Assembly (NCBI GenBank): GCA_964640775.1
Contig: CAZXIT010000008.1
Span: 1-22,520 of the forward strand
Source of the DNA: CAYMUN01 sp964640775
GTDB lineage: Bacteria > Patescibacteriota > Saccharimonadia > Saccharimonadales > UBA4665
DNA length: 22,520 nt
Direction: 5' to 3'
Both the position numbers and the translations under genes were made by a program. Position 1 is the first letter of the stretch. Each line of letters begins with the position of its first letter. This document shows, piece after piece, positions 22,440 to 22,520 of this stretch. The notes below the pieces were generated by a model that saw only the letters and a program-made list of their open reading frames with translations, had not been told where the DNA came from and made no database searches.

Positions 22440-22520
22440 ATGGCCATGGATCTATCAGATGACGAATGGAAAAAGAAACTTACCCCAACTCAATACGCAG
22501 TAACCTGTGAAGGATCCACT
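22440..22520 (+). CDS. msrB: Peptide-methionine (R)-S-oxide reductase MsrB, N-terminal part
   Basis: Only the first 27 residues are inside the window. They begin MAMDLSDDEWKKKLTPTQY and continue AVTCEGST, the start of MsrB (LSxxEWxxxLTPxQYxVxxxxGT). MsrB reduces methionine-R-sulfoxide in proteins with a C-terminal catalytic Cys that is beyond the edge. ATG 22440 follows the mscL stop directly; an in-frame ATG at 22446 is an alternative. AAGGAG lies 11 nt upstream inside mscL. Confidence 0.85.
   Translation, partial: MAMDLSDDEWKKKLTPTQYAVTCEGST

Overview
The window looks like chromosome from a Candidatus Saccharibacteria (TM7) or closely related Patescibacteria genome. It is GC-rich in genes with AT-rich promoters. 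Compact housekeeping genes (valS, tsaD, argS, groES-groEL, a MurE-like ligase, mscL, msrB) are interleaved with proteins of a kind typical of that group: a duplicated DUF5663 protein, a histidine-rich membrane protein, a bifunctional glucose/mannose-6-phosphate isomerase and a DUF1361 protein. TGA acts as a stop codon (for example at 1228-1230 and 9158-9160), so the TGA-to-glycine code of Absconditabacteria/Gracilibacteria is not in use. The taxonomic call rests on protein recognition by eye, not on a search.

Layout. Positions 1-31 are the 3' end of a tRNA-Ser. A minus-strand pair follows: a secreted or anchored SGNH hydrolase (1228-4113) translationally coupled to a multi-pass membrane protein (60-1241). 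Plus-strand single genes come next: HIT hydrolase, a 61-aa membrane protein and an XRE-HAD fusion. valS is on the minus strand (5749-8385). An orphan plus-strand gene (8495-9160) converges stop-to-stop with tsaD (9161-10219). Upstream of tsaD on the same strand are the DUF5663 protein and an 827-aa histidine-rich membrane protein. The plus strand then carries the MurE-like ligase and groES-groEL behind a CIRCE operator. A 178-aa unknown (minus) and the PGI/PMI isomerase (plus) diverge from one shared promoter region. After these come a 50-aa membrane peptide, a DUF1361 protein, a 24-aa cysteine-tailed peptide with its own terminator, a GNAT acetyltransferase, argS, mscL and the start of msrB, all on the plus strand.

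No gene-free stretch exceeds 300 bases. The longest are 19528-19735 (contains the 24-aa peptide unit) and 13409-13594 (divergent promoters). I see no insertion sequence, prophage, CRISPR array or integrase.

The most interesting signal is regulatory. About ten first-in-unit genes carry a TATAAT-like box ending 6-10 nt before the start codon, often as an extended -10 (TGn), which implies leaderless mRNAs. Only a subset (groES, the PGI/PMI isomerase, the orphan at 8495, mscL) has an ordinary leader with a Shine-Dalgarno site. The second is a tiny leaderless ORF ending Cys-Pro-Cys-Asn-Cys, followed by the only strong intrinsic terminator in the window. It is arranged like a cysteine-sensing leader peptide or a stand-alone micropeptide gene.
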